Shown here in pieces: positions 4,640 through 6,202 of a DNA stretch of 6,202 nucleotides. Numbering within the stretch: the stretch's first letter is position 1; each line of letters starts with the position of its first letter. Below the pieces are notes generated by a model that saw nothing but the letters and a program-made list of their open reading frames with translations, had not been told where the DNA came from and ran no database searches. Source of the stretch: Chordibacter forsetii (lineage in GTDB: Bacteria; Verrucomicrobiota; Verrucomicrobiia; Opitutales; Seribacteraceae). The stretch spans positions 1 to 6,202 of the forward strand of contig NZ_CAXLML010000022.1 of the NCBI RefSeq assembly GCF_964187505.1. The letters are read 5' to 3'. A program made the position numbers and the translations under genes.

Positions 4640-6202
4640 TTACTGGATGAAAGAAAATTCACGAGTGTTAAGCAATGCCCAAGCAAGATGACGCAATTCA
4701 TTATGCACTCGATTTTGGTAATATTCCTTTTGCTTTTTCGCTTTTTGGGCGATCTGAGCTTTCTGCTTTGGAGTATCCGAATCTTTGAAGGCTGGAGCAG
4801 TGGGTAAATCCGGAAAGGGCAGGCTATTCTTACAAAGTTCAATTTCCTTTTCTGTGGGAGATCTTTGGAGCATGGCCTCATAAACGATCTTAATTTTTTG
4901 CTCCAGGGTTTCTTCTTTAATGACCGCTTTCGCAAGGGGAGAATGCTTATCAATTAATCTCCAACGGAGGTTACCATTCATTAGGTTTAGCACTTGAGGA
5001 ATCGATGCTTCTTTTCGGCTGTTATTGATTAAATCCCGATCAGACTGGCCAAATTCTCTGAGGAAATGGTCAGCATTAGCAGGCGAATTTTGTTCAGACG
5101 CTCGGCGTAAATGAGTTGGAAACTTTCTTTCCTCTTCAGAAGGCTTGCGTTTTCTTTTTGGAGGATAATTCTTATACATTGAATAAACATTAAATTCACC
5201 TCCCATAATTTTGCTCGCGAGTGCAAAGCGCTGATTATCACGCAATTCGTTTTGGAGTCTTTTAAGTTTACCAAGTGATTCTCGATCATCCAACTCTACA
5301 GCCTTTTTCATCCGAGCATTGATGGCATTTATCTGTTCCTGAATTTCAACTATTTGTTTCCTTCCCTCCTTGACGACATCAAACAATTCTTCTGATGACA
5401 TTCCTTCCACTTTTAAACGGTACTTTTCCAGGTTTGTCTTTTTAGACTCGAGAAAATCAACCTCCTCCTCTTTTGGCTGACGGTGATCAATTTCCGGAAC
5501 AACTAAAGTGAGCAAAGAATCCCATAACTGCTCAGCTGACATTCTCTGCAGAGTAGGAGCCTGAAAGTAATATGGGGCTAGCGACTCCAATTCCTGGTCA
5601 AAGGCTTGGTTTTCAAAAATGTTCAGGTTGAGAAGAACCCGTTGAAATTCCCTAAGGTCATAATCCAAACGAACGAGCAACCCCGATAGATGGTCAAGGA
5701 GTTTTGGCATGGAGGCTTCGGTATCTTCTCTCCAATCATTCAGGGGCTCTACCAATCCCCGCCCAAATATCTTTTTCCAAATCCTATTTACAACAACTTT
5801 GGTAAAACGGGGATTGTTAGGAGAGGATATCCACTGGGCATATTGATTAACTAGATCATTGGATTCGGATGAGTTAAAATCGTTATCATTTTCAAAAATA
5901 ACTCCTGGTTGAATCACTTGATGCGGTTTTCCATCATCATACTTATAGTCGTGAGGTAACTTTAATTTTCTATCCTTATGATGTGCACCGAATTGAAGGG
6001 GTAGCAACATATCCTGAACCGCTTGCCGGAAGGCTCGTGCCTGTTTCTCGAGCTGATCCGGCTTGGAGGACATGGACATCATTTGCATGCCATTTCCGCG
6101 TTTTTTAAAGTTCTTTGCTAATTTCTTGATCCCATCAACTGTTTTTCCCTGCATACGGGTAACCATTCCATAGGTATGGGCAGCCATTTGATAGTATTCC
6201 AT
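4640..6202 (-). CDS. DUF1549/DUF1553-type protein, C-terminal part (5' end outside window)
   Basis: The frame is open to the window edge, so the true start is probably beyond it; the ATG at 6202-6200 is likely an internal methionine. The visible 520 residues are the C-terminal part of the large exported proteins annotated as DUF1549 and DUF1553, often with a cytochrome-c-like PSD1 domain at the N-terminus; such a domain cannot be seen here. From the window edge the landmarks are LPHDYKYDD (82-90), the DUF1553 opening NPRFTKVVVNRIWKKIFGRG (130-149), MSAEQLWDSLLTLVVPEID (221-239), NADHFLREFGQSDRD (376-390), QVLNLMNG (403-410) and the C-terminal LAWALLNTREFSFIQ (506-520). A long charged helical, coiled-coil-like segment (about 245-330) lies inside the DUF1553 region, followed by a basic patch, PPKRKRKP (347-354). 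The family is usually found directly upstream of a DUF1501 gene, as here. Its enzymatic role is not established. Confidence 0.9.
   Translation of the reverse strand: MEYYQMAAHTYGMVTRMQGKTVDGIKKLAKNFKKRGNGMQMMSMSSKPDQLEKQARAFRQAVQDMLLPLQFGAHHKDRKLKLPHDYKYDDGKPHQVIQPGVIFENDNDFNSSESNDLVNQYAQWISSPNNPRFTKVVVNRIWKKIFGRGLVEPLNDWREDTEASMPKLLDHLSGLLVRLDYDLREFQRVLLNLNIFENQAFDQELESLAPYYFQAPTLQRMSAEQLWDSLLTLVVPEIDHRQPKEEEVDFLESKKTNLEKYRLKVEGMSSEELFDVVKEGRKQIVEIQEQINAINARMKKAVELDDRESLGKLKRLQNELRDNQRFALASKIMGGEFNVYSMYKNYPPKRKRKPSEEERKFPTHLRRASEQNSPANADHFLREFGQSDRDLINNSRKEASIPQVLNLMNGNLRWRLIDKHSPLAKAVIKEETLEQKIKIVYEAMLQRSPTEKEIELCKNSLPFPDLPTAPAFKDSDTPKQKAQIAQKAKKQKEYYQNRVHNELRHLAWALLNTREFSFIQ

Noticed and set aside
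4606..4953. Minus-strand open frame of 115 codons overlapping the DUF1553 C-terminus in another frame
   Set aside because: The Lys/Arg-rich product comes from frame-shifted reading of the A-rich DUF1553 gene; the conserved DUF1553 ending is in the other frame.

Overview
The window most likely comes from the Planctomycetota-Verrucomicrobiota superphylum, and Verrucomicrobiota is my best guess. The main reason is the adjacent gene pair on the minus strand: a DUF1549/DUF1553-type protein followed by a DUF1501 protein. This tandem is massively expanded in those phyla and uncommon elsewhere. Base composition is moderate, with no strong GC skew or codon extremes by eye. Shine-Dalgarno signals are weak in front of most genes. 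No tRNA, rRNA, CRISPR array, insertion sequence or phage gene is visible.

Left part (1-2596, plus strand): a tight three-gene operon whose upstream end lies outside the window. It encodes the end of a MacB/LolD-type ABC ATPase (1-585), an FtsX-like permease with four membrane segments (593-1807), and a secreted, probably lipid-anchored DUF3299 protein (1823-2596). Gaps between the genes are 7 and 15 nt. ATPase, permease and DUF3299 protein form a recurrent set; from memory, in proteobacteria the set sits with a DUF2796/ZrgA-like protein and has been tied to zinc uptake. The substrate here is not proven by the sequence. The system would span the inner membrane, with the permease loop and the DUF3299 protein on the outer face, where conserved His and Cys residues could bind metal.

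Middle (2597-3338): the operon ends at a perfect 8-bp hairpin that fills most of the 33-bp gap to a convergent gene. That gene, on the minus strand, encodes an exported cyclophilin-type peptidyl-prolyl isomerase (2630-3229) with intact catalytic residues. A 109-bp spacer (3230-3338) follows, holding a weak candidate promoter for the isomerase and a terminator-like hairpin.

Right part (3339-6202, minus strand): a DUF1501 protein (3339-4634) lies 5 nt downstream of a DUF1553-type protein (4640-6202, 5' end missing). The two are almost certainly co-transcribed and translationally coupled. Their biochemical role is not established; the DUF1501 fold is related to the alkaline phosphatase/sulfatase superfamily. 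The DUF1553 protein carries a long charged coiled-coil segment near its middle.

Nothing here amounts to a clearly new system. The best candidates for a second look are the ABC/DUF3299 operon outside proteobacteria and the DUF1553-DUF1501 pair.
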